The notes under the pieces: generated by a model
What the model saw: only the letters and a program-made list of their open reading frames with translations
The model's database searches: none
What the model was told of the DNA's origin: nothing
DNA from: Alcanivorax sp. REN37
Lineage (GTDB): Bacteria > Pseudomonadota > Gammaproteobacteria > Pseudomonadales > Alcanivoracaceae
Direction of reading: 5' to 3'
DNA length: 64,000 bases
Assembly (NCBI RefSeq): GCF_041102775.1
Contig: NZ_JBGCUO010000001.1
Location: 1,488,001-1,552,000, forward strand
Program-made: the position numbers and the translations under genes
Part shown: positions 45,300 through 57,513 of the stretch, piece by piece
How positions within the stretch are numbered: position 1 is the first letter of the stretch
Layout: every line of letters begins with the position of its first letter

Positions 45300-46952
45300 T
45301 TACATGTTCGGGTAGTTCGGGCCGCCGGTGCCTTCAGGGGCCACCCAGGTGATGTTCTGGCTGGGGTCCTTGATGTCACAGGTTTTACAGTGCACGCAGT
45401 TCTGCGCGTTGATCTGGAACCGCTTGGAGCCGTCGTCGTTGGCGACCACTTCGTACACACCGGCCGGGCAATAACGCTGTGCCGGCTCGTCCCACTTCGG
45501 CAAGTTGACGTTGATCGGGATCGACGGGTCGGTCAAACGCAGGTGGCAGGGCTGATCTTCTTCGTGGTTGGTGTTGGACAGGAACACCGAGTCCAGTTTG
45601 TTGAAGGTCAGTTTGCCGTCCGGCTTCGGGTAGTCGATTTTCTTCGACTCTGAGGCCAGCTTCAGCGTGGCGTAGTCCGGTACCGTATCGTGCATGGTCC
45701 ACGGTAGCTTGCCGTTGAACAGGTTGATGTCGATAAAGGCGTAGGCGGAGCCCACCAAGTTACCGAACTTGTGCTGCGCCGGGCCGAAGTTGCGCTGGGC
45801 GTACAGTTCTTCAAATACCCAGCTCTTTTCGAAGGCGTCTTTGTACTCCACCAGCTCGTCGCTCTGACGGCCTGCAGCCAGCGCTTTAGCGATCACTTCC
45901 GCAGCGATCATGCCGGATTTCATCGCGGTGTGGCTGCCTTTGATCTTGGCGAAGTTCAAGGTGCCAGCGTCACAGCCGACCAGCAACGCGCCCGGCAGGC
46001 TCATTTTCGGCAGTGATTGCAGGCCGCCCTTGGTGATGGCACGGGCGCCGTACACTACGCGCTTGCCGCCTTCTAGGTACTGGCTGATTTCCGGATTAGT
46101 CTTCCAACGCTGCATCTCGTCGAACGGCGAAACGTGCGGGTTGGAGTAGGACAGGTCGACGATCAGACCCAGCGCCACTTGGCCGTTTTCCAGGTGGTAC
46201 AGGAAACCGCCACCCGGCGAGCCGGATTCGCTCAGCGGCCAGCCGGCGGTGTGCACCACCAAGCCCGGACGGTGTTTGGCCGGATCGATGTCCCACAGTT
46301 CTTTGATACCGATGCCGTAGTGCTGCGGATCTTTGCCGTCATCAAGGTTGAACTTGTTGATCAGCTGCTTACCCAGCTGGCCACGGCAGCCTTCGGAGAA
46401 CACGGTGTACTTGGCGTGCAGCTCCATGCCCGGGGTATAGCCGGACTTCTGCTCGCCGTTGTGGTCGATGCCGAAGTCGCCGGTGGCGATACCTTTAATA
46501 GAGCCGTCTTCGTTGTACAGCACCTCGGTGGCAGCGAAGCCGGGGAAGATTTCCACACCCAGCGCTTCGGCTTGCTCACCCAGCCAGCGGCAGACGTTGC
46601 CGAGGGAGACAATATAGTTGCCCTCGTTGTGCATCGTCTTCGGTACGAACAAGTTCGGCACACGGGTGCCTTTCTGGGCGCCGGTAAAGAAGAAGATCTC
46701 GTCGTCTTTCACCGGGGTGTTGAGCGGAGCACCGAGTTCTTTCCAATTGGGGAACAACTCGTTCATGGCGCGTGGTTCGAGCACGGCACCGGAAAGGATG
46801 TGGGCGCCGACCTCGGAGCCTTTTTCCACCACAACGATACTCAGTTCTTGGCCGGTCTCTTGAGCGATCTGGCCCAGACGGCACGCAGTGGCAAGGCCGG
46901 AGGGGCCTGCGCCGACGATGACAACGTCGACTTCCATAGCTTCGCGTTCCAC
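45300..46952 (-). CDS. Electron transfer flavoprotein-ubiquinone oxidoreductase
   Basis: The 550-aa product passes electrons from ETF to ubiquinone at the inner membrane. The FAD site is VIVGAGPSGLATA at the N-terminus; a C-terminal 4Fe-4S cluster is formed by CPAGVYEV and CVHCKTCDIKDPSQ. The start is GTG 46952 (MEREAME): AGGAGA lies 7 bases before it, and the Pseudomonas proteins begin the same way; ATG 46937 would lose this. It diverges from etfB-etfA across 425 bases, so electron donor and acceptor are encoded together. Confidence 0.95.
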   Translation of the reverse strand: MEREAMEVDVVIVGAGPSGLATACRLGQIAQETGQELSIVVVEKGSEVGAHILSGAVLEPRAMNELFPNWKELGAPLNTPVKDDEIFFFTGAQKGTRVPNLFVPKTMHNEGNYIVSLGNVCRWLGEQAEALGVEIFPGFAATEVLYNEDGSIKGIATGDFGIDHNGEQKSGYTPGMELHAKYTVFSEGCRGQLGKQLINKFNLDDGKDPQHYGIGIKELWDIDPAKHRPGLVVHTAGWPLSESGSPGGGFLYHLENGQVALGLIVDLSYSNPHVSPFDEMQRWKTNPEISQYLEGGKRVVYGARAITKGGLQSLPKMSLPGALLVGCDAGTLNFAKIKGSHTAMKSGMIAAEVIAKALAAGRQSDELVEYKDAFEKSWVFEELYAQRNFGPAQHKFGNLVGSAYAFIDINLFNGKLPWTMHDTVPDYATLKLASESKKIDYPKPDGKLTFNKLDSVFLSNTNHEEDQPCHLRLTDPSIPINVNLPKWDEPAQRYCPAGVYEVVANDDGSKRFQINAQNCVHCKTCDIKDPSQNITWVAPEGTGGPNYPNM

Positions 46953-47377
46953 AGCCTGTCTCCTAAATGTCAGCAGTTTGAAAAGCTACTGCCCGTCGGG
47001 ACGGGCAAATTCGGGGTGGCGCGCAGTATATAGACCGAAAACCGGCATCGCCACAGCCCGCCATGACCGAAAACCCGTTGTAGACGGTACCAAACGGCCA
47101 ATTTGACGTCTTTAAATGAAACAAATGTTTGAAATTGCGCGACAAATCCAGCCGGTCAGCACAGGGTTTGGCGATTTTTTGCACACATAAAGCCCCTTCT
47201 GAGGGCGTGTATTTGCTGAAAAATCAAAGGCTTTGGTGAAAAATGCCAATGCTCCGGCTATTGACGAGGCCACAGGCTGGCGTCACCATACGGCCCTCGT
47301 TAACGCGGGGGCGCGCCTTTTGTGCTGCGGCGGGGCCCCTTGTCCAGTCACTCCAAGCAACTAAATCCGAGGATCCT
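46953..47377. other. Shared ETF regulatory region
   Basis: The 425 bases between the divergent ETF-QO gene and etfB contain no gene. On the minus strand a TATACT -10 box (47031-47026) and an 8-bp hairpin in the ETF-QO leader (TGCCCGTC 46991-46998, GACGGGCA 47001-47008) are visible. I could not pick a convincing promoter for etfB. The middle is less GC-rich than the genes, as expected for a promoter region. Confidence 0.55.
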
Positions 47378-48127
47378 ATGAAGGTTCTTGTACCGATCAA
47401 GCGGGTCGTGGACTACAACGTGAAGGTACGCGTGAAGGCGGACCAAAGCGGTGTGGACCTGGCCAACGTCAAAATGGCCATGAACCCGTTCTGCGAGATC
47501 GCAGTGGAAGAGGCGGTTCGCCTGAAGGAAAAAGGCGTTGTCACCGAGATCGTGGTCGTAACCGTGGGCAGCAAAGCCGCTCAGGAACAACTGCGCACCG
47601 CGATGGCTCTGGGTGCCGACCGCGCCATTCTGATCGAGACCGAAGACGCTGTTCAGCCGCTGGGCATTGCCAAAGCGCTCAAAGCAGTGGTCGAGAAGGA
47701 ATCCCCGGAACTGGTCATCCTCGGCAAGCAAGCCATTGATGACGACAACAACCAGACCGGCCAGATGCTGGCTGCGCTGACCGGCATGCCGCAAGGCACC
47801 TTCGCGTCCGAAGTGAACGTGGAGTCCGGCAAGGTCAAGGTGACCCGTGAGATCGACGGCGGCCTGCAGACCGTTGAGCTGTCGCTGCCGGCGGTGGTGA
47901 CCACCGACCTGCGCCTGAACGAACCGCGCTACGCATCGCTGCCGAACATCATGAAAGCGAAGAAGAAGCAACTGGATACGCTGTCTCCGGCGGATCTGGG
48001 CGTGGATCTGACCCCGCGCGTGAAGACCCTGAAAGTAGAGCCGCCTGCTGAGCGCTCTGCCGGTATCAAGGTCGGCTCCGTAGATGAGCTGGTGGAAAAA
48101 CTGAAGAACGAAGCGAAGGTGATCTAA
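47378..48127 (+). CDS. etfB: Electron transfer flavoprotein subunit beta
   Basis: The 249-aa product is EtfB, with [19 protein letters not shown] at the start, [18 protein letters not shown] and [20 protein letters not shown] near the end. It binds AMP and pairs with EtfA. GAGGATC precedes ATG 47378; the frame is open from 47243 without homology. The last base is the first base of etfA. Confidence 0.96.
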   Translation: MKVLVPIKRVVDYNVKVRVKADQSGVDLANVKMAMNPFCEIAVEEAVRLKEKGVVTEIVVVTVGSKAAQEQLRTAMALGADRAILIETEDAVQPLGIAKALKAVVEKESPELVILGKQAIDDDNNQTGQMLAALTGMPQGTFASEVNVESGKVKVTREIDGGLQTVELSLPAVVTTDLRLNEPRYASLPNIMKAKKKQLDTLSPADLGVDLTPRVKTLKVEPPAERSAGIKVGSVDELVEKLKNEAKVI

Positions 48128-49056
48128 TGAGCATTCTGGTTTATGCAGAGCACGATAACGCTGCGCTGAAATCGGTCACCCTGAACGTCATCAGCGCTGC
48201 CAAGGCCATCGGCGGCGACATCACTGTCCTGGTTGCCGGTCAAGGCTGCGCTGCGGTGGCGGAAGAAGCTGCCAAAATCGACGGCGTTAGCAAGGTGCTG
48301 CTGGCTGACAACGCGGCGTATGCCAACCAACTGGCCGAGAACGTCGGTGACCTGGTTGCCGAAGTCGGCAAAGACTACGGCCACATCCTGGCGCCGGCCA
48401 CCACCAACGGCAAAAACTTCCTGCCGCGCGTTGCCGCGCTGCTGGACGTCGGCATGATCTCTGAGATCAGCGGCGTAGAGTCCGCCGATACCTTTAAGCG
48501 CCCGATCTACGCTGGTAACGCCATTGCCACCGTACAGAGCGGCGACGCGATCAAGGTCATCACCGTGCGTGGCACCTCCTTCGACGCCGCTGCGGCCGAA
48601 GGCGGCGCGGCTGCCGTTGAGAACCTGGACGTGGCCAAGGACGCTGGCAAGTCCGCGTTCATCGGCGAAGAGCTGGCCAAGTCCGACCGTCCGGAACTGA
48701 CCGCAGCCAAGGTTGTGGTATCCGGTGGTCGTGGCATGCAGAACGGCGACAACTTCGCCATGCTGTACAGCTTGGCCGACAAACTGGGTGCTGCTGTCGG
48801 TGCTTCCCGCGCCGCTGTGGACGCTGGTTTCGTACCGAACGACATGCAGGTGGGCCAGACCGGTAAAGTGGTTGCCCCGGATCTGTACATCGCAGTCGGT
48901 ATCTCCGGTGCCATCCAGCACTTGGCCGGCATGAAAGACTCCAAGGTCATTGTGGCCATCAACAAGGACGAAGAAGCCCCGATCTTCCAGGTGGCAGACT
49001 ACGGCCTGGTGGCAGACCTGTTCGAAGCCGTACCGGCGCTTGAAGCCAAGCTCTGA
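48127..49056 (+). CDS. etfA: Electron transfer flavoprotein subunit alpha
   Basis: The 309-aa product is EtfA. It has the C-terminal FAD-binding block with [33 protein letters not shown] and [16 protein letters not shown]. With EtfB it takes electrons from acyl-CoA dehydrogenases, including the isovaleryl-CoA dehydrogenase in this window, and hands them to ETF-QO. It overlaps etfB by one base and is followed by a strong terminator. Confidence 0.97.
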   Translation: MSILVYAEHDNAALKSVTLNVISAAKAIGGDITVLVAGQGCAAVAEEAAKIDGVSKVLLADNAAYANQLAENVGDLVAEVGKDYGHILAPATTNGKNFLPRVAALLDVGMISEISGVESADTFKRPIYAGNAIATVQSGDAIKVITVRGTSFDAAAAEGGAAAVENLDVAKDAGKSAFIGEELAKSDRPELTAAKVVVSGGRGMQNGDNFAMLYSLADKLGAAVGASRAAVDAGFVPNDMQVGQTGKVVAPDLYIAVGISGAIQHLAGMKDSKVIVAINKDEEAPIFQVADYGLVADLFEAVPALEAKL

Positions 49057-49070
49057 GACGCGCGCTCGAT

Positions 49071-49104
49071 CACAAAAAAGCCCGGCTTGCCGGGCTTTTT
49101 TGTG
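49071..49104 (+). terminator. Terminator after etfA
   Basis: A 16-bp perfect stem (49071-49086 with 49089-49104, core GCCCGGC) has a T run on the plus strand. Confidence 0.92.
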
Positions 49105-49176
49105 CCCGTCATCACGGCAGGCGAGGTAATATGACCGGCGGCTGCCGCGGGTGTGGCAGTGAGGGAGGCAAACACA

Positions 49177-49644
49177 ATGCAAGAAATAGAATGGATGATC
49201 CCGGTCTACGGCTGGTGGTTCATTTTCGGCTTCCTGCTGGTGATCTCGGAGTTCGTGATTCCGGGCGTCATCGCAGTGTTCTTTGGCTTCGGCGCCTTGT
49301 TGGTGGGGGTGTTGGTGTGGGCCGGGGTGTTGAACAGCTTCGATATGCAGGTGTGGACCTTCGCGCTGGCCAGCATAGTGATCCTGTTCGGCCTGCGGCG
49401 GCGCTTCAAGCGCTGGCTGAAAGGCAATGTCATTGATCGCGGCCAAGGCGGCGATATGCACAGCGACACCTACGGCCAGCGGGTGGCGGTGATGACCGAC
49501 TTCGACAATGGCCGTGGTGTGGTGCAACTGCATGGCGCCCGTTGGGACGCGGAAAGTGAAGATGCTTTGGTGGCCGGTGACAGCGCTTGGGTGTGCGGCA
49601 ACCACGGGATCGTGTTGAAAGTGGCGCGCCAGGCGCCGAATTGA
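49177..49644 (+). CDS. NfeD-family membrane protein (YbbK partner type)
   Basis: The 155-aa product has two or three transmembrane helices in its first 75 residues (WWFIFGFLLVISEFVIPGVI, then ALLVGVLVWAG) and a C-terminal OB-fold-like NfeD domain (about 90-150). Short NfeD proteins act with stomatin-type SPFH proteins in membrane microdomains; the gene encoding such a partner follows by 34 bases. GGGAGG precedes ATG 49177. Confidence 0.9.
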   Translation: MQEIEWMIPVYGWWFIFGFLLVISEFVIPGVIAVFFGFGALLVGVLVWAGVLNSFDMQVWTFALASIVILFGLRRRFKRWLKGNVIDRGQGGDMHSDTYGQRVAVMTDFDNGRGVVQLHGARWDAESEDALVAGDSAWVCGNHGIVLKVARQAPN

Positions 49645-49678
49645 AGCATAGGGCGATGGCCCAATAGGAGAGTTGAAC

Positions 49679-50602
49679 ATGCAGTTGGGAACAATTCTGG
49701 CGCTGTTGGCGCTGATGTTTGTGGTGGTGGCGATTGCCAAGACCGCGCGCGTGGTACCGCAGCGCTCGGCGTTCGTGGTGGAGCGCCTGGGCAAGTACGC
49801 CACCACGTTGGAAGCTGGCTTCCACATCCTGATCCCGTTTGTCGACAAGGTGGCTTACAAGCACACCCTGAAAGAAGAAGCCATCGACGTGCCGCAGCAG
49901 TCCTGCGTCACCAAGGACAACATCCAGGTGGTGGTCAACGGGGTGATTTACCTGCAGGTGATCGACCCAAAGATGGCCAGCTACGGCATCAGCAACTACA
50001 TTTTCGCGGCCACTCAGTTGGCACAAACCACGCTGCGTTCGGTGATCGGTAAAATCGATCTCGACAAGACCTTTGAAGAGCGCGAGACCATCAACTCGCA
50101 GGTGGTGAAAGCGCTGGACGAAGCGGCACAGCCGTGGGGCGTGAAGGTGCTGCGTTATGAAATCGCAGACATTCAATTGCCGGCCACCATCCTTGATGCA
50201 CTGGAAAAGCAGATGCGCGCCGAGCGTGAGCGTCGTGCTGTGGTGGCGCAGTCAGAAGGTGAGCGCCAGTCCAAGATCAACGTTTCGGAAGGTATGAAGC
50301 AGGAAATGATCAACCTGTCTGAGGCCGAGAAGACCCGCCAGATCAACGAAGCAGAAGGTAAGGCGCAGGAAATCGAACTGATTGCCCAAGCGACTGCGCG
50401 TGGTCTGGAGCGAGTGGCGGCGGCGCTGGCGGAGGCCGGCGGCAAGGACGCCATGGCGCTGCGGGTGGCGGAGCAGTACGTCACCGAGTTTGGCAAGTTG
50501 GCAAAAGCCACTAACACCATGATTCTGCCGGCCGAGCTGGGCAACGTGGGCGCCGCAGTGGCAGCGCTGACCAAGACCTTGGAAGTCGGCAAGAACGCTT
50601 GA
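49679..50602 (+). CDS. SPFH/stomatin-family protein (QmcA-like)
   Basis: The 307-aa product has an N-terminal membrane helix (residues about 2-20) and an SPFH domain (RVVPQRSAFVVERLGKYA, then DNIQVVVNGVIYLQVIDP), followed by a long helical stretch that should form coiled-coil oligomers (EGERQSKINVSEGMKQEMIN). Such proteins organise membrane domains and bind the FtsH protease in E. coli. TAGGAG precedes ATG 49679. It is co-transcribed with the NfeD gene and ends at a terminator. Confidence 0.93.
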   Translation: MQLGTILALLALMFVVVAIAKTARVVPQRSAFVVERLGKYATTLEAGFHILIPFVDKVAYKHTLKEEAIDVPQQSCVTKDNIQVVVNGVIYLQVIDPKMASYGISNYIFAATQLAQTTLRSVIGKIDLDKTFEERETINSQVVKALDEAAQPWGVKVLRYEIADIQLPATILDALEKQMRAERERRAVVAQSEGERQSKINVSEGMKQEMINLSEAEKTRQINEAEGKAQEIELIAQATARGLERVAAALAEAGGKDAMALRVAEQYVTEFGKLAKATNTMILPAELGNVGAAVAALTKTLEVGKNA

Positions 50603-50621
50603 TTTGAGTGTTCTGGCGGAT

Positions 50622-50655
50622 ACCAAAAAGCCCGGCGATTGCCGGGCTTTTTGGT
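50622..50655 (+). terminator. Terminator after the stomatin gene
   Basis: A 15-bp perfect stem (50622-50636 with 50641-50655, core GCCCGGC) has a GATT loop and a T run. Its core equals that of the terminators at 45245 and 49071. Confidence 0.92.
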
Positions 50656-51128
50656 TCTCGGTGGTGGGGGCGCGGTGGGCGGCTCGCAGCATCGCTGGGG
50701 GCCGTGAGTCGGGCAAAGTGCTTGGAGGGGAGCTGCGCAACGCCGGGCGCGGACTTTAGCGGCGTAGCGGACGATCGCATGCCAGTGCTGGTGGCTGCAC
50801 CAGCTGCTGGCTGAGGTTGTTCTGATAGGCCGCGTGGTTGCCAGAAGCCGCGCATTATTAAGGGCACGGGCGTCTGGGCGGAGACAGGGCACCAGGCAAT
50901 CAGAACGGCACTAAGCAGGGTGGGGGCGTAAGTACTCAGTGGGTTCGGGGTAGGCAAGCTTGGCGGTTGCGGGCCCGATCACTGGATGTCCCGGTGCGCG
51001 TCTTGGTTTGGTGCTTGTGCTACTAGGCGCTGTGGAGCGGGGCTTTGAGGCGGATGTGACAGCCCTCACCGGGCCGGAGCAACGCAGTCAGCGCGATGGT
51101 CGGAACACAGCGCCTGGCCAACGAGATC
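50656..51128. other. Intergenic region without a recognisable gene
   Basis: These 473 bases lie between the terminators of two convergent units. Short frames exist but have no homology and no ribosome-binding sites. No repeat or tRNA-like structure was found. Confidence 0.55.
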
Positions 51129-51156
51129 GACCTGCCCGGCACTGGCCGGGCAGGTC
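51129..51156 (-). terminator. Hairpin after the liu operon
   Basis: A perfect 12-bp stem (GACCTGCCCGGC at 51129-51140, GCCGGGCAGGTC at 51145-51156) with an ACTG loop lies 13 bases after the last liu gene. There is no T run. Confidence 0.6.
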
Positions 51157-51168
51157 CGGTGCCATCGC

Positions 51169-53103
<1,935 letters not shown>

Positions 53104-53115
53104 GGCGTGGCTCCG

Positions 53116-55068
53116 TTATTCGCCGTCAGCAACGAAGGTGGCCAGCAGGGCGCCTTCAGACACAGCATCGCCGGCGCTGAAGGGCAGCTCCAGCACCTGG
53201 CCGTCAGTCGGTGCGCGCAGCGTGTGCTCCATCTTCATGGCTTCCATGGTCACCACCGCATCGCCGGCTTTGACATGGCTGCCCGGGGCCACGTGATTGG
53301 CCACCAAGGTGCCGTTCATCGGCGCGGCAAAACCACGGCCAGCCTGGCCCTGTTCACCGGTGCGCACCGGGTTGACCAACCAGCGCAGCACGAAGCCTTG
53401 GTCGAACAGATACAACTGCTCCCCGTCACGGGCGGCGCTGAACTGACCGCTCTGGTCACCCAATTGGAAGGCGCCACGGTCGGTGTCGGCGCGGGCCAGC
53501 AGCCAGTCGCCGCCGTCTACCGACAGCGCCAGACCGTTGTCGTCTTGGCGCAAACGGACGCTGTATTCCTGTTCCTGGTCCACCAACACCACCAGGTCCT
53601 GGCGATGACCCTGCGGGCGCCAGCCCTGCAAGCGTGCCCACGGATCGGCGCTGTCGGACGGCGCCGCCAGTGCGTGACAGGCGGCCGCCAGCAGGCGCAA
53701 GTGGTGCTGGGCCGGGTCGAGGCCGGTGGTGATGGCGTGGTCGTCGAGGAAGCGGGTGGACAGCTCGCCGGCCGCGAACGTCGGATGCTCCAGTACCCGT
53801 GCCAGGAAACCAAGGTTGTGCTGAATGCCGGCGACTTCGGTTTCCCGCAGCGCCTGCGCCAATTGCAGTCGCGCTTGGTTGCGGTCAGCACCGACCGCAA
53901 TCACCTTGGCCAGCATCGGGTCGTAGAAATCACTGACCCGGTTGCCGGCTTCAAAGCCGGTGTCGACGCGCACGCCGGGGCGTTGCGGCCAGCGCACATG
54001 GCTGAGCAGACCGGAAGAGGGCAGGAACTGGTTGTCAGGGTCTTCGGCATAGAAACGGATTTCCATGGCGTGGCCGCTCAACTGCAGTTGCTCCTGACGC
54101 TTCGGCAACGGCTGTCCCTGCGCCACGGTGAGCTGCCAGGCCACTAGGTCTTCGCCGGTGATCAGTTCGGTGACCGGGTGCTCTACCTGCAGTCGGGTGT
54201 TCATTTCCATGAAGTAGAACTGCTGGTCTTCGGCGAGCAGAAATTCCACTGTGCCGGCGCCGCGGTAGTTGATCGCCTCGGCGGCTTTCACCGCGGCGGC
54301 GCCGAGCGCGGCGCGCAGTGCGTCGCTGACACCGGGAGCCGGCGCTTCTTCAATGATTTTCTGGTGGCGACGCTGCACTGAGCAGTCGCGCTCGAACAGG
54401 TGCACGGTGTTGCCGAGGGTGTCAGCGAACACCTGCACTTCCACGTGGCGGGCACGGGCCAGGTAGCGCTCCAGTAGCACGCGGTCATCATTGAACGCGG
54501 CGCGTGCTTCGCGGCGCGCGGCGGCAAGCGCTTCGTCAAACGCCGCTGCTTTTTCAACGATACGCATGCCTTTGCCGCCACCGCCGGCCACCGCCTTGAT
54601 CAACAGCGGGTAGCCGACGTTTTCGGCGGCGGCGCGCAGCTCATCGTCGCTGGCGCCTTCGCGGTCGAAACCGGGCAGCACCGGCACGCCGCTCTCGGCC
54701 ATCAGCTGGCGTGCGGCGGCCTTGTCGCCCATCACCCGGATGGCATGGCCGGTGGGGCCGATGAAGACCAGCCCGGCCGCTTCGCAGGCTTCGGCGAAGG
54801 CAGCGTTCTCGGACAGGAAGCCGTAACCGGGATGGACCGCATCGGCGCCGGTAGCACGCGCCGCGGCCAGGATGCGCTCGATGTCCAGATAGCTTTCGCG
54901 TGCCGGCGCCGGGCCGACGCAGACCGCTTGATCGGCCAGCCGCACGTGGGGCAGGTCGGCATCGGCTTCGGAGTAGACGGCGACGGTTTCAATCGCCAGC
55001 GCCCGGCAGGTGCGCATCACCCGGCAGGCAATTTCGCCACGGTTGGCAATCAGCACTCGACGGATCAT
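53116..55068 (-). CDS. liuD: Methylcrotonyl-CoA carboxylase subunit alpha (biotin carboxylase/carrier)
   Basis: The 650-aa product has an N-terminal biotin carboxylase (RVLIANRGEIACRVMRTCRA; ATP-grasp block LLIKAVAGGGGKGMRIVEK) and a C-terminal biotinyl domain with the biotin Lys in EAMKMEHTL. With the beta subunit it carboxylates 3-methylcrotonyl-CoA in leucine breakdown. Its start overlaps the hydratase stop by 4 bp. Propionyl-CoA carboxylase alpha is a near relative, but the neighbours decide the assignment. Confidence 0.95.
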   Translation of the reverse strand: MIRRVLIANRGEIACRVMRTCRALAIETVAVYSEADADLPHVRLADQAVCVGPAPARESYLDIERILAAARATGADAVHPGYGFLSENAAFAEACEAAGLVFIGPTGHAIRVMGDKAAARQLMAESGVPVLPGFDREGASDDELRAAAENVGYPLLIKAVAGGGGKGMRIVEKAAAFDEALAAARREARAAFNDDRVLLERYLARARHVEVQVFADTLGNTVHLFERDCSVQRRHQKIIEEAPAPGVSDALRAALGAAAVKAAEAINYRGAGTVEFLLAEDQQFYFMEMNTRLQVEHPVTELITGEDLVAWQLTVAQGQPLPKRQEQLQLSGHAMEIRFYAEDPDNQFLPSSGLLSHVRWPQRPGVRVDTGFEAGNRVSDFYDPMLAKVIAVGADRNQARLQLAQALRETEVAGIQHNLGFLARVLEHPTFAAGELSTRFLDDHAITTGLDPAQHHLRLLAAACHALAAPSDSADPWARLQGWRPQGHRQDLVVLVDQEQEYSVRLRQDDNGLALSVDGGDWLLARADTDRGAFQLGDQSGQFSAARDGEQLYLFDQGFVLRWLVNPVRTGEQGQAGRGFAAPMNGTLVANHVAPGSHVKAGDAVVTMEAMKMEHTLRAPTDGQVLELPFSAGDAVSEGALLATFVADGE

Positions 55069-55865
55069 GTCCGTGCTCCTTGGTTGTTGTGGTTATCGGT
55101 GCGCCAGGCGGGCAGGCGTTTTTCGAGGAAGGCGTTGAGGCCTTCCTTGCCTTCCTCACCCATGCGCAGGCCGGCAATCAGCTCGGCGGTGTATTCGATC
55201 AGATCGTCGTCGATCGGTGCGTCCATGCGTGCCACCGCCTCCCGCACTTTGTTTTGGGCACCCGGGGCGCCGGTGAGCAGGGCGGCGATGATGCGGTCGA
55301 TGCAGGCATCCAGCTCTGCTTCCGGGACGACTTCGTGAACCATGCCCAGCGCCAGTGCGCGCGGGGCGTTGATTTCCTCGGCGGTCATGAAGTAGCGGCG
55401 CGCTTGGCGAGCGCCGATGGCGCGTACCACATAGGGACCAATGGCGGCCGGCAGCAGGCCGATGCGCACTTCGCTGAGGCACAGCCGTGCGTTGTCGGCG
55501 GCCACGGCGATGTCGGCGGCACATACCAAGCCGGTGGCACCGCCGTAGGCGGCGCCCTGCACGCGGGCGATGACTGGTTTCGGGGCTTGGTCTACCGCTG
55601 CCATCAGCGCCGCCAGCTGGCGTGCGTCGGCACGGTTTTCGTCCCAGTTTTTGTCGGCCATGCGCCGCATCCAGCCGAGGTCGCCGCCGGCGCAGAAATG
55701 CTTGCCGGCGCCGGCAATGACGATCACCCGAGTGGGGTGATCGGCACTGTCCTGCAGCGCTTGGATCAGATCAGCGATCACGGTTTCGTCGAACGCATTG
55801 AGCTTGTCCGGGCGGTCCAGCGTGATGCGGGTAATGGCGCCCTTAATGGAGACTGCAACACTCAT
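55065..55865 (-). CDS. liuC: Methylglutaconyl-CoA hydratase (enoyl-CoA hydratase family)
   Basis: The 266-aa product is a crotonase-fold hydratase. The oxyanion-hole blocks are AGAGKHFCAGGDLGWM and RVQGAAYGGATGLVCAADIA; the region GLLPAAIGPYVVRAIG carries the second. By operon position it hydrates 3-methylglutaconyl-CoA to HMG-CoA. ATG 55865 follows AAGGAG; the frame extends to 55880 without a ribosome-binding site. It lies 11 bases after the carboxylase beta gene. Confidence 0.93.
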   Translation of the reverse strand: MSVAVSIKGAITRITLDRPDKLNAFDETVIADLIQALQDSADHPTRVIVIAGAGKHFCAGGDLGWMRRMADKNWDENRADARQLAALMAAVDQAPKPVIARVQGAAYGGATGLVCAADIAVAADNARLCLSEVRIGLLPAAIGPYVVRAIGARQARRYFMTAEEINAPRALALGMVHEVVPEAELDACIDRIIAALLTGAPGAQNKVREAVARMDAPIDDDLIEYTAELIAGLRMGEEGKEGLNAFLEKRLPAWRTDNHNNQGART

Positions 55866-55876
55866 GGTGTTCTCCT

Positions 55877-57490
55877 TCACATGCGGAACACGCCGAAGCG
55901 CGTCGGTTCGATCGGGGCGTTGAGGCTGGCCGACAGCGCCAGGCCGAGCACATCACGGGTGCTGGCCGGATCGATGATGCCGTCGTCCCACAGCCGTGCG
56001 CTGGCGTAATAGGGGTGCGCCATGCGCTCGTAGAGGCCGACCATGTCTTGCTGGAAAGCAGCGGATTCGTCGGCATCCCATTGCTTGCCCTGTTTTTCCA
56101 GCGAGGCCGCTTTGATTTGGGTCAGCACACTGGCCGCCTGCTCGCCACCCATCACACCGATGCGGGCGTTGGGCCACATGAACATGAAGCGCGGATCGTA
56201 GGCGCGGCCGCACATGCCGTAGTTGCCGGCGCCGAAGCTGCCGCCCACCACCACGGTGAATTTCGGCACCTGGGCGCAGGACACCGCGGTCACCATTTTG
56301 GCGCCGTGCTTGGCAATGCCTTCGGCTTCGTATTTCTTGCCGACCATGAAGCCGGTGATGTTCTGCAGGAACACCAGCGGGATGTTGCGCTGGCAGCACA
56401 GTTCCACGAAGTGGGCGCCTTTTTGCGCCGCTTCCGAGAACAGCACGCCGTCGTTGGCAATGATGCCCACTGGCATGCCATGGATCCGGGCAAAGCCGGT
56501 CACCAGCGTGGTGCCGTAACGGGCCTTGAATTCGTCCAGTTCGGAGTTGTCGACGATACGCGCGATCAATTCGCGCGCCGGCATCGGCTGACGCGGGTTG
56601 GCCGGTATCAGGCCGTAGAGTTCGTTGACGTCGTAGGCCGGTGCGACCGGCTCACGCAGGTCTTGCTCCACGCGCTTGATGCGGTTCAGCCGCGCCACGG
56701 CTTGGCGTGCCAGCGACAGCGCATGCAGCTCGTCGTCGGCCATGTGGTCCGCCACGCCGGATTGCTCGCAGTGCAGCGCGGCGCCACCGAGTTCTTCAGC
56801 GGTCACGTCCTCACCGGTGGCCGCTTTCACCAGCGGCGGGCCAGCGAGAAAAATGGTGCCCTGGTTCTTCACCATGATGGTTTCGTCGGCCATCGCCGGC
56901 ACATAGGCGCCGCCGGCGGTGCAGCTGCCCATCACCACCGCGATTTGCGGGATGCCACGGGCGGACATGTTGGCTTGGTTGAAGAAGATGCGACCGAAGT
57001 GCTCACGATCGGGGAACACTTCGTCTTGGCGCGGCAGGTTGGCGCCGCCGGAGTCCACCAAATAGATGCAGGGCAGGCGGTTCTCGGCGGCGATGGTTTG
57101 TGCACGCAGGTGTTTTTTCACCGTCAGCGGGTAGTAGCTGCCGCCTTTTACGGTGGGATCGTTGGCGACGATCATGCACTCGATGCCTTGCACGCGCCCG
57201 ATGCCGGCCACCACGCCGGCAGCCGGCACCGCTTCGTCGTACACCTCGTGGGCGGCAAAAGCGCCCACTTCCAGGAACGGACTGCCGCTGTCCAGCAGCC
57301 GCTCGATACGCTCGCGCACCGGCAGTTTGCCGCGTTGGCGCAGGCGTTCTTGGGCGGCAGCACCGCCGCCGTCAGCGATAGTGGCGAGCCGCGCCAGCAG
57401 GTCGTCGCGCAGCGCCAGGTTATGGGTGCGGTTGGCCTGAAACTCAGGCCCGTTCACCGACACCGAAGAAACAATCTTGGTCATGGTCAT
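55877..57490 (-). CDS. liuB: Methylcrotonyl-CoA carboxylase subunit beta (carboxyltransferase)
   Basis: The 537-aa product is the carboxyltransferase: N-terminal [38 protein letters not shown], and [19 protein letters not shown], the block that distinguishes methylcrotonyl from propionyl carboxylases. It moves CO2 from biotin to 3-methylcrotonyl-CoA. ATG 57490 is used; the second ATG (57484) is equally possible. Confidence 0.95.
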   Translation of the reverse strand: MTMTKIVSSVSVNGPEFQANRTHNLALRDDLLARLATIADGGGAAAQERLRQRGKLPVRERIERLLDSGSPFLEVGAFAAHEVYDEAVPAAGVVAGIGRVQGIECMIVANDPTVKGGSYYPLTVKKHLRAQTIAAENRLPCIYLVDSGGANLPRQDEVFPDREHFGRIFFNQANMSARGIPQIAVVMGSCTAGGAYVPAMADETIMVKNQGTIFLAGPPLVKAATGEDVTAEELGGAALHCEQSGVADHMADDELHALSLARQAVARLNRIKRVEQDLREPVAPAYDVNELYGLIPANPRQPMPARELIARIVDNSELDEFKARYGTTLVTGFARIHGMPVGIIANDGVLFSEAAQKGAHFVELCCQRNIPLVFLQNITGFMVGKKYEAEGIAKHGAKMVTAVSCAQVPKFTVVVGGSFGAGNYGMCGRAYDPRFMFMWPNARIGVMGGEQAASVLTQIKAASLEKQGKQWDADESAAFQQDMVGLYERMAHPYYASARLWDDGIIDPASTRDVLGLALSASLNAPIEPTRFGVFRM

Positions 57491-57513
57491 TCACCGGGTG
57501 ATGGGCGGGCGCC

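Noticed and set aside
48124-49848. 574-aa minus-strand frame across etfA and the NfeD gene
   Set aside because: It runs antisense to well-supported genes and crosses a terminator; high GC keeps such frames open.
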